From positions 4,895,001 through 4,924,764 of the forward strand of contig NZ_CP068230.1 of NCBI RefSeq assembly GCF_009183365.2: a DNA stretch of 29,764 nt, given 5' to 3'. Below the pieces are notes generated by a model. That model had not been told where the DNA came from and searched no databases. It was given only the letters and a program-made list of their open reading frames with translations. How positions within the stretch are numbered: the first letter of the stretch is position 1; every line of letters starts with the position of its first letter. Shown one piece after another: positions 1-7,711 of the stretch. Source of the DNA: Shewanella algae. Lineage in GTDB: Bacteria > Pseudomonadota > Gammaproteobacteria > Enterobacterales > Shewanellaceae. Both the position numbers and the translations under genes were made by a program.

Positions 1-745
1 CAACAATATAGGTGTTCTTATCGAACATGGCCGCCTGGAAACGTGCATAGGGGCACATGTGAATACACATGATTTCCCGCATCCAGCCGGCATTACCATA
101 GGTTGCCAGAGTGAAGAGAATGACCCAGAAGTACACGGCGCCACTGGCCTGTAAGGTAAACACCTCTAGGTATACTTCTCTGGAGGGCACAAAGTAAGAC
201 ACAAATGTCATGGCCGTCAGCAGGGAGATCAACAACCAGGCAGTATGCTTGGCCGTTTTGCGCCAGAGTTTGTCAAAACTCCAGGGCATCTGATCCAACT
301 TCATCCTTTTGTTGCGTGCCCCTTCGAGCTTTTCTTCAAACCAGATAAAGATGAAGGTCCACACTGTCTGCGGGCAGGTGTACCCGCACCAGACCCTTCC
401 CAGGTAGGTAGTGACAAAAAACAGTGCAAAGGCGGCAATCATAAACAAGGCCGCCAGCAACGTCAGATCCTGAGGCCAGATAGTCAGGCCGAATACATGA
501 AACTTCTGCTCCGCCAGGTTAAACCAGACTGCCTGCCTATCCCCCCAGGGAAGCCAGGGCAAGATGAGAAAAAACAGCATGGCTATCCATCCCATCCGCC
601 GCCTTAACGTACTCCAAAGACCATCAACCGCACGAACGTAAATTCGGTTGCGAGGATTAAAGCGGTCTGCTTTACTCGCATCAGGCTGGTGAATCTTGAT
701 TCGATTGGCTTTCGAATAATCCTTATTGCTCGACTCTTCACTCAT
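1..745 (-). CDS. ccoG: CcoG/FixG-type cytochrome c oxidase accessory protein (3' part outside window)
   Basis: Reading the minus strand from ATG 745 gives 248 residues that run off the window edge, about half of the usual ~470. CcoG proteins are membrane iron-sulfur proteins needed for maturation (copper handling) of cbb3-type cytochrome c oxidase. Visible here are a polar N-terminus, a hydrophobic segment near residues 52-66, a second near 92-114, the motif WCGYTCPQ with C120 and C124, hydrophobic segments near 168-184 and 203-216, and MCIHMCPYARFQ with C227 and C231. These cysteine motifs are typical of the FixG/CcoG/RdxA family. The ferredoxin-like 4Fe-4S domain expected next lies outside the window. 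I saw no clear FNR box upstream. The plus-strand open frame at 245-607 is an antisense shadow of this gene. Confidence 0.93.
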   Translation of the reverse strand, partial: MSEESSNKDYSKANRIKIHQPDASKADRFNPRNRIYVRAVDGLWSTLRRRMGWIAMLFFLILPWLPWGDRQAVWFNLAEQKFHVFGLTIWPQDLTLLAALFMIAAFALFFVTTYLGRVWCGYTCPQTVWTFIFIWFEEKLEGARNKRMKLDQMPWSFDKLWRKTAKHTAWLLISLLTAMTFVSYFVPSREVYLEVFTLQASGAVYFWVILFTLATYGNAGWMREIMCIHMCPYARFQAAMFDKNTYIV

Positions 746-829
746 CTTTACAGCCTTTTACTGCTTATTGTATAAAAACTGGCGTATTATACCTTGTAAC
801 ACAAGGGTTATTAACCTTAGTTGGACTAA

Positions 830-1183
830 ATGATGAAAGGCTGGATTATTTTGGCAATATTGGCCGGAGTGCTTTATTACCTGGTCACTCAGACGGATAA
901 ACTCGATGAGCCCATTGCCCAAACCGAAGCATTAGTAAAGAAAATTGAACGCAAGCTGGATGCCATGACGGGCACGCAGATCATTCGCCTCGATCAGAAA
1001 AAGGCCCGCCTCAAGGCAGATATTGCCGAGCGTTTGTCAGCTTCAGAGCTGCAGGAGCTGGACGGCATACTGACCACGCCAGATACCCTGATGGACTTCA
1101 AGGATGAGTATTGTCGCGGCAATGTCATATCTCATCCGGTTTTCAACAAAGATAATCTGTTGTTCATCTGCGATAACCTCTGA
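830..1183 (+). CDS. Small membrane-anchored protein of unknown function
   Basis: I do not recognise a named family. The 117-residue product starts with one hydrophobic segment (about residues 4-20, GWIILAILAGVLYYLV). A charged, probably helical region with coiled-coil-like spacing follows (about 22-75), then a C-terminal part with two cysteines (C94 and C114). The layout fits a single-pass inner-membrane protein with a soluble C-terminal domain. Two adjacent ATG codons (830 and 833) are possible starts, and the ribosome binding site is weak. It diverges from ccoG and lies 110 bp upstream of menB on the same strand, so co-transcription with menB is possible. Base composition looks like that of its neighbours. 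That it is a gene is fairly sure; its function is unknown. Confidence 0.75.
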   Translation: MMKGWIILAILAGVLYYLVTQTDKLDEPIAQTEALVKKIERKLDAMTGTQIIRLDQKKARLKADIAERLSASELQELDGILTTPDTLMDFKDEYCRGNVISHPVFNKDNLLFICDNL

Positions 1184-1293
1184 GTAAAGCCGCGGGTTTT
1201 GTCGACGGTCGCGAAATCCGCACCTGAAATCATTGACCTCCCATGCCAATCCACCTAGCCTTTGAGCCATTATCAATATAGGGGCTGTTTGTT

Positions 1294-2196
1294 ATGACAT
1301 CTTTTGTTTCCGATACTTTTGAACCTGAATTGTGGGAAGAGGTTGCCGGGTTCGCTTTTGAAGACATCACTTACCACAGAGCCAAATCTCAAGGTACGGT
1401 GCGAATTGCCATTAACCGCCCCGACTGCCTGAACGCTTTTCGTCCCAAGACGGTTGATGAACTTTACATAGCTCTGGATCACGCCCGGCAATGGTCTGAT
1501 GTAGGTTGTGTGCTGTTAACGGGCAATGGTCCATCGGCCAAGGGGCAACATTCCTTCTCCTCCGGTGGCGATCAGCGTATTCGCGGCAAGGACGGCTACA
1601 AATATGAAGGTGAGGAAGCCGGCAAGGCCGATTTGGCTCGCATGGGCCGCCTGCATATTCTCGAAGTGCAGCGCTTGATCCGCTTTATGCCCAAGGTCGT
1701 CATAGCCGTTGTTCCCGGTTGGGCGGTTGGTGGCGGTCACAGCCTGCACGTGGTGTGCGATCTGACACTGGCATCGAAAGAACATGCCGTTTTCAAACAG
1801 ACAGATCCTGATGTAGCCAGCTTTGATTCTGGCTATGGCAGTGCTTATCTGGCGAAGATGATAGGTCAGAAGCGGGCAAGGGAAATATTTTTCTGTGGCT
1901 TTAACTACAGTGCCGATGAAGCCTTTGCCATGGGCATGGTTAACCGTTCAGTTCCTCATGCAGAACTTGAAACCGAAGCTCTGCGCTGGGCCAAGGAGAT
2001 CAATTCCAAGTCCCCAACCGCAATGCGCATGCTCAAATATGGCTTTAACCTGCCTGATGATGGTTTGGTTGGCCAGCAACTGTTTGCCGGAGAAGCGACC
2101 CGTTTGGCCTATGGCACAGCCGAGGCCCAGGAAGGCCGAGACGCGTTTCTTGAAAAACGCGATCAGGACTTTTCCAGCTTCCCTTGGCATTACTGA
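1294..2196 (+). CDS. menB: 1,4-dihydroxy-2-naphthoyl-CoA synthase (naphthoate synthase)
   Basis: This crotonase-fold enzyme cyclises O-succinylbenzoyl-CoA to 1,4-dihydroxy-2-naphthoyl-CoA in cytoplasmic menaquinone synthesis. The 300-residue product has the MenB motifs in order: NRPDCLNAFRP (41-51), the CoA and oxyanion-hole segment SSGGDQRIRGKDGY (89-102), GWAVGGGHSLH (142-152), QTDPDVASFDSGYGSAYLA (169-187) and the C-terminal AQEGRDAFLEKR. It is longer than E. coli MenB (~285) and has Asp171 in QTDPDV where E. coli has Gly (QTGPKV). It therefore resembles the actinobacterial, bicarbonate-independent class. AGGGG precedes ATG 1294 at a somewhat long spacing. No other men genes are adjacent. 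A terminator follows at once. Confidence 0.93.
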   Translation: MTSFVSDTFEPELWEEVAGFAFEDITYHRAKSQGTVRIAINRPDCLNAFRPKTVDELYIALDHARQWSDVGCVLLTGNGPSAKGQHSFSSGGDQRIRGKDGYKYEGEEAGKADLARMGRLHILEVQRLIRFMPKVVIAVVPGWAVGGGHSLHVVCDLTLASKEHAVFKQTDPDVASFDSGYGSAYLAKMIGQKRAREIFFCGFNYSADEAFAMGMVNRSVPHAELETEALRWAKEINSKSPTAMRMLKYGFNLPDDGLVGQQLFAGEATRLAYGTAEAQEGRDAFLEKRDQDFSSFPWHY

Positions 2197-2209
2197 TAGT
2201 CTTAGACGA

Positions 2210-2237
2210 TTAAAGGCCGCATAAGTGGCCTTTTTAA
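2210..2237 (+). terminator. Rho-independent terminator after menB
   Basis: A perfect 7-bp stem AAAGGCC (2212-2218) / GGCCTTT (2227-2233) with an 8-base loop is followed by further T residues. It begins 16 bases after the menB stop codon. Confidence 0.8.
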
Positions 2238-2284
2238 TAGATAAAAACGGTCAAATTAATCTGTTAAACCCTCTTTCAATTGTT

Positions 2285-2303
2285 AATAAGAATTATTATC
2301 ATT
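2285..2303. promoter_or_regulatory. Candidate Fur box upstream of the DUF2061 gene
   Basis: Read on the minus strand, 2287-2301 is TGATAATAATTCTTA. It matches 12 of the 14 defined positions of the Fur 7-1-7 inverted repeat TGATAATNATTATCA. It lies 26 bases before the start codon of the DUF2061 gene, where a bound repressor would block transcription. This is a sequence match only. Confidence 0.55.
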
Positions 2304-2328
2304 AAATTATCGAGAGAGGAGAACCGCC

Positions 2329-2532
2329 ATGATTAAGACAATGACCTTTGCCATACTGCACTTCAGCGTAGCCTTTACCATCACTTATCTGCTTACTGGC
2401 AGTGTACTTATAGGTGGTGCCGTGGCCCTGGTAGAACCCAGCATCAACACAGTTGTTTTCTACTTCCACGAAAAAGTCTGGAAAAGATACGAAGCAAAAA
2501 AGCAGCAGCGGCTGACACAATTAACCGCCTGA
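2329..2532 (+). CDS. DUF2061 family small membrane protein
   Basis: This 67-residue protein matches the DUF2061 pattern: two hydrophobic segments (about residues 5-23 and 26-45), the family-like stretch TYLLTGSVLIGGAVALVEP, then a conserved-looking FYFHEKVWKR before a basic C-terminus. The family is of unknown function and is predicted to sit in the inner membrane. A strong ribosome binding site (AGAGGAG, 2313-2319) precedes ATG 2329. A candidate Fur box at 2285-2303 suggests iron regulation. The gene converges with glmS, 57 bp away. The stop codon is embedded in a stem-loop (2526-2547). Confidence 0.85.
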   Translation: MIKTMTFAILHFSVAFTITYLLTGSVLIGGAVALVEPSINTVVFYFHEKVWKRYEAKKQQRLTQLTA

Positions 2533-2547
2533 ACATACACTCAGGCG
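2526..2547. terminator. Stem-loop between DUF2061 gene and glmS
   Basis: CGCCTGA (2526-2532) pairs perfectly with TCAGGCG (2541-2547) across an 8-base loop. It overlaps the DUF2061 gene stop codon and sits between two convergent genes. Neither strand has a T-run after the stem, so it may protect the 3' end or terminate weakly rather than act as a classical terminator. Confidence 0.4.
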
Positions 2548-2551
2548 ATTA

Positions 2552-2625
2552 GTGGCAACACTTTCAGGCTTGAGCTTGATTCCGGCCAATTACTCCACAG
2601 TAACCGACTTGGCCAAGTTTCTTGG
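2552..2625 (-). other. Putative attTn7 region (unoccupied)
   Basis: Tn7 transposons recognise the 3' end of glmS through TnsD and insert about 25 bp beyond the stop codon. The last glmS codons here encode PRNLAKSVTVE, identical to my recollection of the E. coli C-terminus, so the recognition sequence is probably intact. Only 57 bp separate the glmS stop from the next gene, and no transposon end is visible. Confidence 0.5.
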
Positions 2626-4419
2626 CTGATCCACATCAGTCCCTTTGATCAGGGCAACATGGTATGACAGCAACTGCAGCGGAATAGTGTAAATAAGCGG
2701 TGCCATAAACTCATCACAATGTGGCACAGGAATTACCTTCATGGTGTCATCGGATGCAAATTCAGCATCAACATCAGCAAACACATACATCAAACCACCA
2801 CGGGCACGCACTTCTTCCACATTGGACTTAAGCTTTTCAAGCAGTTCATTATTGGGTGCCACCACTATCACAGGCATGTCGGCATCGATCAGCGCCAATG
2901 GTCCATGTTTCAGCTCTCCGGATGCATAAGCTTCGGCATGAATATAGGAAATCTCCTTCAGCTTCAGCGCACCTTCCATCGCAATGGGATACTGATCGCC
3001 ACGTCCCAGGAACAAGGCATGACTCTTATCGGCAAAGTCTTCAGCCAACTCAGCTATGGCGTCATCCAACCCCAGAGCCTGCTCCACTTTAGCCGGCATA
3101 GACTGCAGACTCTGGGCGATTGCCGCCTGCATTTCCACACTCATGCTGTTATAACGTCCCAGTGCCGCCGTCAGCATCAACAAACCGGCCAACTGCACGG
3201 TAAAGGCCTTGGTGGAAGCCACACCTATCTCGGCACCGGCTTTCATCATATATGCCATGTCGGACTCGCGAACCAGCGAGGACCCGGGGGCGTTACATAT
3301 GGTCAGGGTTGCCTTGTACCCCATCTCTTTGGCCAAACGCATTGCCGCCAGGGTATCGGCCGTTTCACCGGATTGAGAAATGGTGACCAACAGGCTGTTG
3401 GGGAACAGATGCGACTTGCGGTAGCGGAATTCAGAGGCGATTTCCACATTACAGGAAACGCCGGCCCAATCTTCCAGCCAATAACGTGCCGCCATACCGG
3501 CATGGTAACTGGTGCCACAGGCAATGATCTGTACGTGTTTGATATCTTTGAGAAGCTCGGCTGCATTATCACCAAAGGCAGTATCCAGCACCTGCTGCTG
3601 GGCAATTCGGCCTTCGAGAGTACGGGCCAGCGCCATTGGCTGCTCATAGATCTCTTTAAGCATATAGTGACGATACTCGCCCTTGTCACCGGCATCATGG
3701 GTGATTTCAGACTCTTTCTTTTCACGCACAACCGGGTTACCGTCAAGATCATAGATATGGACCTCACGGCGAGTCACTTCGGCAACATCGCCCTCTTCCA
3801 GGAAGGCAAAAGTACGGGTCACCGGCAGCAGCGCCAACTGATCCGAGGCGACGAAGTTTTCTCCCAGGCCAAAGCCTATTACCAATGGGCTGCCACTGCG
3901 GGCGACCACCAGCCGTTCAGGGTCACGGCGGTCGATGACCACAGTGCCATAGGCACCTTCCAGTTGTTTGACCGTGGCTTGTACCGCCGCCAGCAAGCCG
4001 GGGGCAGACTTAAGCTCATGGTCGACCAGATGACAAATAACTTCTGTATCTGTATCTGAGTTGAACTGATACCCCAAGCCCTTGAGCATCTCCCGCAATT
4101 TAGCGTGATTTTCAATAATGCCGTTGTGCACCACGGCTATGTCGCTGCCGGATTGATGTGGATGCGCGTTGCGCTCACTGGGCTCACCATGGGTCGCCCA
4201 ACGGGTATGGGCGATACCTGTACCACCGGCCAAAGGAGCAGTTTGCAAAGCATCGGCCAACTCCTGCACCTTGCCAACTCTGCGGGTACGGGTCAGTTCA
4301 CCTTGGTGAATGACAGCCACACCGGCCGAATCATAGCCACGATATTCCAGGCGTTTCAGCCCCTCTATCAAGATTTCAGCTACATCCCGCTGCGCTACTG
4401 CGCCAACAATTCCACACAT
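2590..4419 (-). CDS. glmS: Glutamine--fructose-6-phosphate aminotransferase (isomerizing)
   Basis: This enzyme makes glucosamine-6-phosphate from fructose-6-phosphate and glutamine, the first committed step to UDP-GlcNAc for peptidoglycan and LPS. The 609-residue product has the family's usual length. The N-terminal class II glutaminase domain begins MCGIVGAV with Cys2 as the nucleophile, followed by HTRWATHGEPSERNAHPH (about 71-88). Two SIS sugar-isomerase domains follow, with ACGTSYHAG, SQSGETADT and the second-domain GRGDQYPIAMEGALKLKEISYIHAEA. The C-terminus is PRNLAKSVTVE. It lies 24 bp downstream of a DeoR-family regulator gene on the same strand, so the two probably form an operon. The 446-residue open frame on the opposite strand is a shadow. 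Confidence 0.97.
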   Translation of the reverse strand: MCGIVGAVAQRDVAEILIEGLKRLEYRGYDSAGVAVIHQGELTRTRRVGKVQELADALQTAPLAGGTGIAHTRWATHGEPSERNAHPHQSGSDIAVVHNGIIENHAKLREMLKGLGYQFNSDTDTEVICHLVDHELKSAPGLLAAVQATVKQLEGAYGTVVIDRRDPERLVVARSGSPLVIGFGLGENFVASDQLALLPVTRTFAFLEEGDVAEVTRREVHIYDLDGNPVVREKKESEITHDAGDKGEYRHYMLKEIYEQPMALARTLEGRIAQQQVLDTAFGDNAAELLKDIKHVQIIACGTSYHAGMAARYWLEDWAGVSCNVEIASEFRYRKSHLFPNSLLVTISQSGETADTLAAMRLAKEMGYKATLTICNAPGSSLVRESDMAYMMKAGAEIGVASTKAFTVQLAGLLMLTAALGRYNSMSVEMQAAIAQSLQSMPAKVEQALGLDDAIAELAEDFADKSHALFLGRGDQYPIAMEGALKLKEISYIHAEAYASGELKHGPLALIDADMPVIVVAPNNELLEKLKSNVEEVRARGGLMYVFADVDAEFASDDTMKVIPVPHCDEFMAPLIYTIPLQLLSYHVALIKGTDVDQPRNLAKSVTVE

Positions 4420-4443
4420 ATCAATATCCGCTTAATTTAAAGT

Positions 4444-5214
4444 TTATGCTGTAAAAGGGGCTAAGATCAGCTTTACCCCTTGATTTGAAATACTTTCAGC
4501 GGCTGCATCAGGCAGCCTGTCATCTGTCACCAGGGTCGTGACCAACTCCCATGGCAACTCAAGATTAGGAATTCTGCGACCCACCTTTTCCGATTCGAGC
4601 AACACCACCACATCCCTGGAGACTTCCGCCATCACCCGGCTGAGTCCAATCAACTCATTGAAAGTGGTGGTGCCTCGCTGCAAGTCAATGCCATCGGCAC
4701 CGATAAAAAGCTGGTCAAAGTTGTAGGAACGCAATACTTGCTCAGCCACCTGTCCTTGAAAAGATTCGGAGTGGGGATCCCAAGTGCCCCCTGTCATCAA
4801 GAGTGTGGGCTCGTTTTCCAATTCATGTATCGCATTGGCCAGTTGCAGGGAGTTAGTCATGACCACCAGCCCGCGCTTATCATTGAGCTCAGGAATAAGC
4901 CCCAAAGTGGTGCTGCCACAATCTATAATGATGCGGTTATGATCTTTGATAAGCCCGGCAGCGGCCTGAGCTATGGCCAACTTATTGCGGGAAGGCGGTT
5001 CAGACAAGGTTTGGGTCATCTCTTGAGGAACGACGACGGCGCCACCATAACGACGCAGCAGCAAACCGGTTTTCTCCAGGGCTGCCAAGTCTTTACGTAT
5101 GGTCACTTCCGAAGTTTCAAACTTCAGCGCCAAGGCATCGACACTGACTTCACCCTGCTGCTGCAGCAGGGTAACTATGGCGTGACGCCTTTGTTGAGTG
5201 TTGCGTTTGGTCAT
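4444..5214 (-). CDS. DeoR-family transcriptional regulator upstream of glmS
   Basis: This 256-residue protein has the DeoR layout. The N-terminal winged helix-turn-helix (about 5-58) is RRHAIVTLLQQQGEVSVDAL, then SEVTIRKDLAALEKTGLLLRRYGGA. The C-terminal DeoRC sugar-phosphate sensor domain includes IIIDCGSTTLGL (about 115-126), VVMTNSLQLA and LFIGADGIDLQRG. Such regulators usually repress sugar or amino-sugar genes and release DNA on binding a phosphorylated sugar. Its position 24 bp upstream of glmS suggests that it controls amino-sugar synthesis and its own operon, with an amino-sugar phosphate as a plausible but unproven ligand. The ribosome binding site is weak. TTCGAAA-type repeats flank the predicted -10 at 5248-5253. 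Confidence 0.9.
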   Translation of the reverse strand: MTKRNTQQRRHAIVTLLQQQGEVSVDALALKFETSEVTIRKDLAALEKTGLLLRRYGGAVVVPQEMTQTLSEPPSRNKLAIAQAAAGLIKDHNRIIIDCGSTTLGLIPELNDKRGLVVMTNSLQLANAIHELENEPTLLMTGGTWDPHSESFQGQVAEQVLRSYNFDQLFIGADGIDLQRGTTTFNELIGLSRVMAEVSRDVVVLLESEKVGRRIPNLELPWELVTTLVTDDRLPDAAAESISNQGVKLILAPFTA

Positions 5215-5229
5215 TCCAGACTGAATAAG

Positions 5230-5264
5230 TTTCGATTCGAAAGGCGAATTATATAACTTCGAAA
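5230..5264 (-). promoter_or_regulatory. Promoter -10 with palindromic candidate operator for deoR-glmS
   Basis: On the minus strand a perfect TATAAT (5248-5253) stands 34 bases from the regulator's ATG. It is flanked by a perfect palindrome, TTTCGA-T-TCGAAA (5230-5242), near the predicted transcription start, and by another TTCGAA (5258-5263) in the spacer. The best -35 candidate, TTGCGT, is poor, as is common for regulated promoters. The arrangement fits autoregulation by the DeoR-type protein. Confidence 0.5.
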
Positions 5265-5383
5265 CCTAAACGCAATTACTGAGTGAAAAAAGCCCGTTAG
5301 TAGTTCTGCCGATATACAGGCATGCCTTAAAGCCAGCCCGAGCCTGGGCGCGTCACAAGAAGCCGAAAGAATTAGATTTCATC

Positions 5384-5418
5384 CATAAAAAATGCCAGCC
5401 ACTGGAGTGGCCGGCATT
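5384..5418 (-). terminator. Rho-independent terminator of the TonB-dependent receptor gene
   Basis: On the minus strand an arm of AATGCC plus GCCACT-type pairs (5391-5403 with 5406-5418, one internal mismatch) forms a tight hairpin. A run of six T residues follows. It lies 27 bases after the receptor stop codon. Confidence 0.88.
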
Positions 5419-5445
5419 GCTGAATAGCATGATATCTATTGGCGA

Positions 5446-7530
5446 TTAAAACTTGGCTTCAAGTGCCAGACTGAAATGGCGACCTTCACCGATAGTGACC
5501 ATCTGGTAATCACCGCCATCCAGATAATCTTTATCGAACAAATTACGTATGTTGGCGCGAACACCCAACTCGGTACCGGCAATATCAAAGGTATAAGCTG
5601 CACCTATATCGAAACGTACATAACCGTCTTTGGTGATCTGATTGTTTTTATCAGCAAAGCGCTCACCGACATAAACGGCACCGAAGTTCAGAGCCAGTGC
5701 TTCAGTCATCTCATAACGGGTCCAAATATTGGCCGACCATTCAGGAGCATCTATAGGAGTCTTTCCATCCAGTTCATCTCCCGTCTTGTAAGTGGCATCC
5801 AGATACATCATGGAACCAGTCATAAACCACTTATCACTTAACTGCCCCTGAGCTCCCATCTCGAAACCCTTGTGATGCTGAGTCCCATCCTGACGGGTAA
5901 TTTTGCTCTTATCACCTTGAGGGACATCCAAGCTGTGAGTGACAATCCTGTTGTCTATCTTAATGTCAAACACAGCAGCGGTCAGCAACAAGCTATTGTC
6001 GAACAGCTCCCACTTGGTGCCCAATTCATACTGCTCACCATATTCGGGATCCAGTTCCATACCGTCATTAAGATCCAGTTCGTTATCAACACTTCCTTGA
6101 GGAACAAAGCTCTTGGAGTAGTTCAGGTAAATACTGCCATTATCCGTAGGCGAATAGATGATGCCAAACTTGGGAGACGTTGCGCTGTCGGTAACTCCGT
6201 CTTCTTTTTGCTCGTCATAGCGTATACCTGCGAGCAGTTTCCACTGTTCATTCAAGCTGATTAAATCCTGAATGTAGACGCCATAGAAGTCATATTCACT
6301 AGGGTCACCCTTGGCCACAGAGTGATAATCAAGATCCGGCTTGGCAGGTAGGCCTGTACCAGGAATTACGGTTATGGAGCCGCCGCGGTCGCGACGTTGT
6401 TGATAGAAGTAGTCCAGATAATTGGCACCTATCAGCAACTGATGCTCGATACTGCCTGTATTGAAATGACCACTGAAATCCACATATGCAGTCTTGTGCT
6501 GCCAATCATCATAACGATCGAAAGGTCTGATGCTATAGCCATCCGTCATCGCATTTTCATTATAAGACGGAGCAGAATCCAAGCGCTGACGCTGGAACTT
6601 CTGGTGGTTATATCCCAGCTTCACATTCCAGTCATCGTTGAGATGCCAAACCAAATCGGCTCCCATGTTCTGTACCTTATTATCGGTAAATGCCCAAGGC
6701 ATATCCCAGATAATGTCTCTGCCACCGATAAGCTCACCTTTTTTATTCAACCAGCCACCCACATCAATCCCTGTCTTATCTTGGGTGTGGTCATATTTCA
6801 ACGCCAAGGTAATATCGTCGCTGAGATCAAACTCCAGGTTTAAATAGCCCAGCCAACGATCTCTTTCCTGATTTTCACCATCCTGATATTCGCGCCAATA
6901 TTGGGTGTCCTGCTTAACCAACACTGTGCGATAACGTATGGTTTGAGCTTCGTTTAGGCTACCACCGGCATCCAGCTGAAAGCGGGTAGAGCCATTGTCA
7001 TCGGTATCAAACCCCAGGTTAAACAGAGTGTCGTAGGTCGGCTTCTTGGTCACCATATTAACCAAGCCACCAGGGCCTGACTGGCCGTAGAGCATACTGG
7101 ATGGACCCTTGAGTACTTCTACCTGCTGCAGGGTTTCAATAGGTTGTACATAGTGCGACCACTGTTGATGACCATTGATCAAGTAGCCCGACCCAGAGTC
7201 CAGTTCAAACCCCCGAATAGAGAAAACCTGCCGGTTCCAACGCTGTGTACCCGCTGTGACCGAAGAGTCATTTACCAATACTTCAGCCAGGTTCGTTGCC
7301 AGCTGTTCATCGGTGACAAAGTCGGGGATAACGGTAACGGATTGAGGTGTATCCATCAGATTGATATCACCACGCATCGCGCCTGAGGCGACGCCGGTCT
7401 TATAATCATTGAAGCTACGGCCGGTAACACTGATGCGTTCAATATCTTCTGGCGCTTGCTCTGCTGCCAGTGGCATTGAAGAGATAGCAGCAACCACAGC
7501 CATACCTACACAGGAAAACTTAAACCTCAT
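5446..7530 (-). CDS. TonB-dependent siderophore receptor
   Basis: This outer-membrane gated channel imports ferric siderophores using TonB-ExbBD energy. From ATG 7530 the product has 694 residues. I chose that start, not the in-frame GTG at 7536, because GAGG sits five bases before it. A signal peptide (cleavage near PLAA/EQ) is followed by a TonB-box-like IERISVTG. The plug domain has TPQSVTVIPDFV, VFSIRGFELDSG and VEVLKGPSSMLYGQSGPGGLVNMVTKKP, which mark the FhuA/FcuA-like ferric-hydroxamate/catecholate class. A long beta-barrel follows, with RNLFDKDYLDGGDY and a terminal aromatic strand ending LEAKF. The ligand cannot be told from sequence alone. The gene appears monocistronic, with a candidate Fur box 58 bases upstream and its own terminator. 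Confidence 0.93.
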   Translation of the reverse strand: MRFKFSCVGMAVVAAISSMPLAAEQAPEDIERISVTGRSFNDYKTGVASGAMRGDINLMDTPQSVTVIPDFVTDEQLATNLAEVLVNDSSVTAGTQRWNRQVFSIRGFELDSGSGYLINGHQQWSHYVQPIETLQQVEVLKGPSSMLYGQSGPGGLVNMVTKKPTYDTLFNLGFDTDDNGSTRFQLDAGGSLNEAQTIRYRTVLVKQDTQYWREYQDGENQERDRWLGYLNLEFDLSDDITLALKYDHTQDKTGIDVGGWLNKKGELIGGRDIIWDMPWAFTDNKVQNMGADLVWHLNDDWNVKLGYNHQKFQRQRLDSAPSYNENAMTDGYSIRPFDRYDDWQHKTAYVDFSGHFNTGSIEHQLLIGANYLDYFYQQRRDRGGSITVIPGTGLPAKPDLDYHSVAKGDPSEYDFYGVYIQDLISLNEQWKLLAGIRYDEQKEDGVTDSATSPKFGIIYSPTDNGSIYLNYSKSFVPQGSVDNELDLNDGMELDPEYGEQYELGTKWELFDNSLLLTAAVFDIKIDNRIVTHSLDVPQGDKSKITRQDGTQHHKGFEMGAQGQLSDKWFMTGSMMYLDATYKTGDELDGKTPIDAPEWSANIWTRYEMTEALALNFGAVYVGERFADKNNQITKDGYVRFDIGAAYTFDIAGTELGVRANIRNLFDKDYLDGGDYQMVTIGEGRHFSLALEAKF

Positions 7531-7588
7531 AATCACCTCATTCTCGATGCCGGACCGGCAATCTGTTCTATTTTTGCCAGCAAATATA

Positions 7589-7607
7589 AATGAGAAGAAT
7601 TAGTATT
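7589..7607. promoter_or_regulatory. Candidate Fur box upstream of the siderophore receptor gene
   Basis: AATGAGAAGAATTAGTATT matches 10 of 14 defined positions of the Fur 7-1-7 repeat and most of the AATGAGAATNATTCTCATT form. It lies about 60 bases upstream of the receptor start codon. The match is moderate, but the context (a siderophore receptor) supports iron-dependent repression. Confidence 0.5.
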
Positions 7608-7650
7608 TAAGTTTCTTTACGGATATTTACAATTAAATATGATTGACTTC

Positions 7651-7700
7651 AAACCCATTCGCGGGTTTGTGAGATAGAAAGCACCCAGGTGGGTGCTTTC
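7651..7700 (-). terminator. Tandem hairpins terminating glmU transcription
   Basis: A perfect 10-bp stem GAAAGCACCC (7677-7686) / GGGTGCTTTC (7691-7700) with a 4-base loop starts 12 bases after the glmU stop. A second hairpin, AAACCC / GGGTTT (7651-7668), follows. The T-tract is only TTTC, so termination may be partial or need both hairpins. Confidence 0.7.
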
Positions 7701-7711
7701 ATTTAAGGGAA

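Noticed and set aside
2719..4059. 446-codon open frame on the plus strand opposite glmS
   Set aside because: It lies wholly antisense to an intact glmS, has no ribosome binding site, and its Gln/His/Ile-rich sequence looks like the complement of glmS codons.
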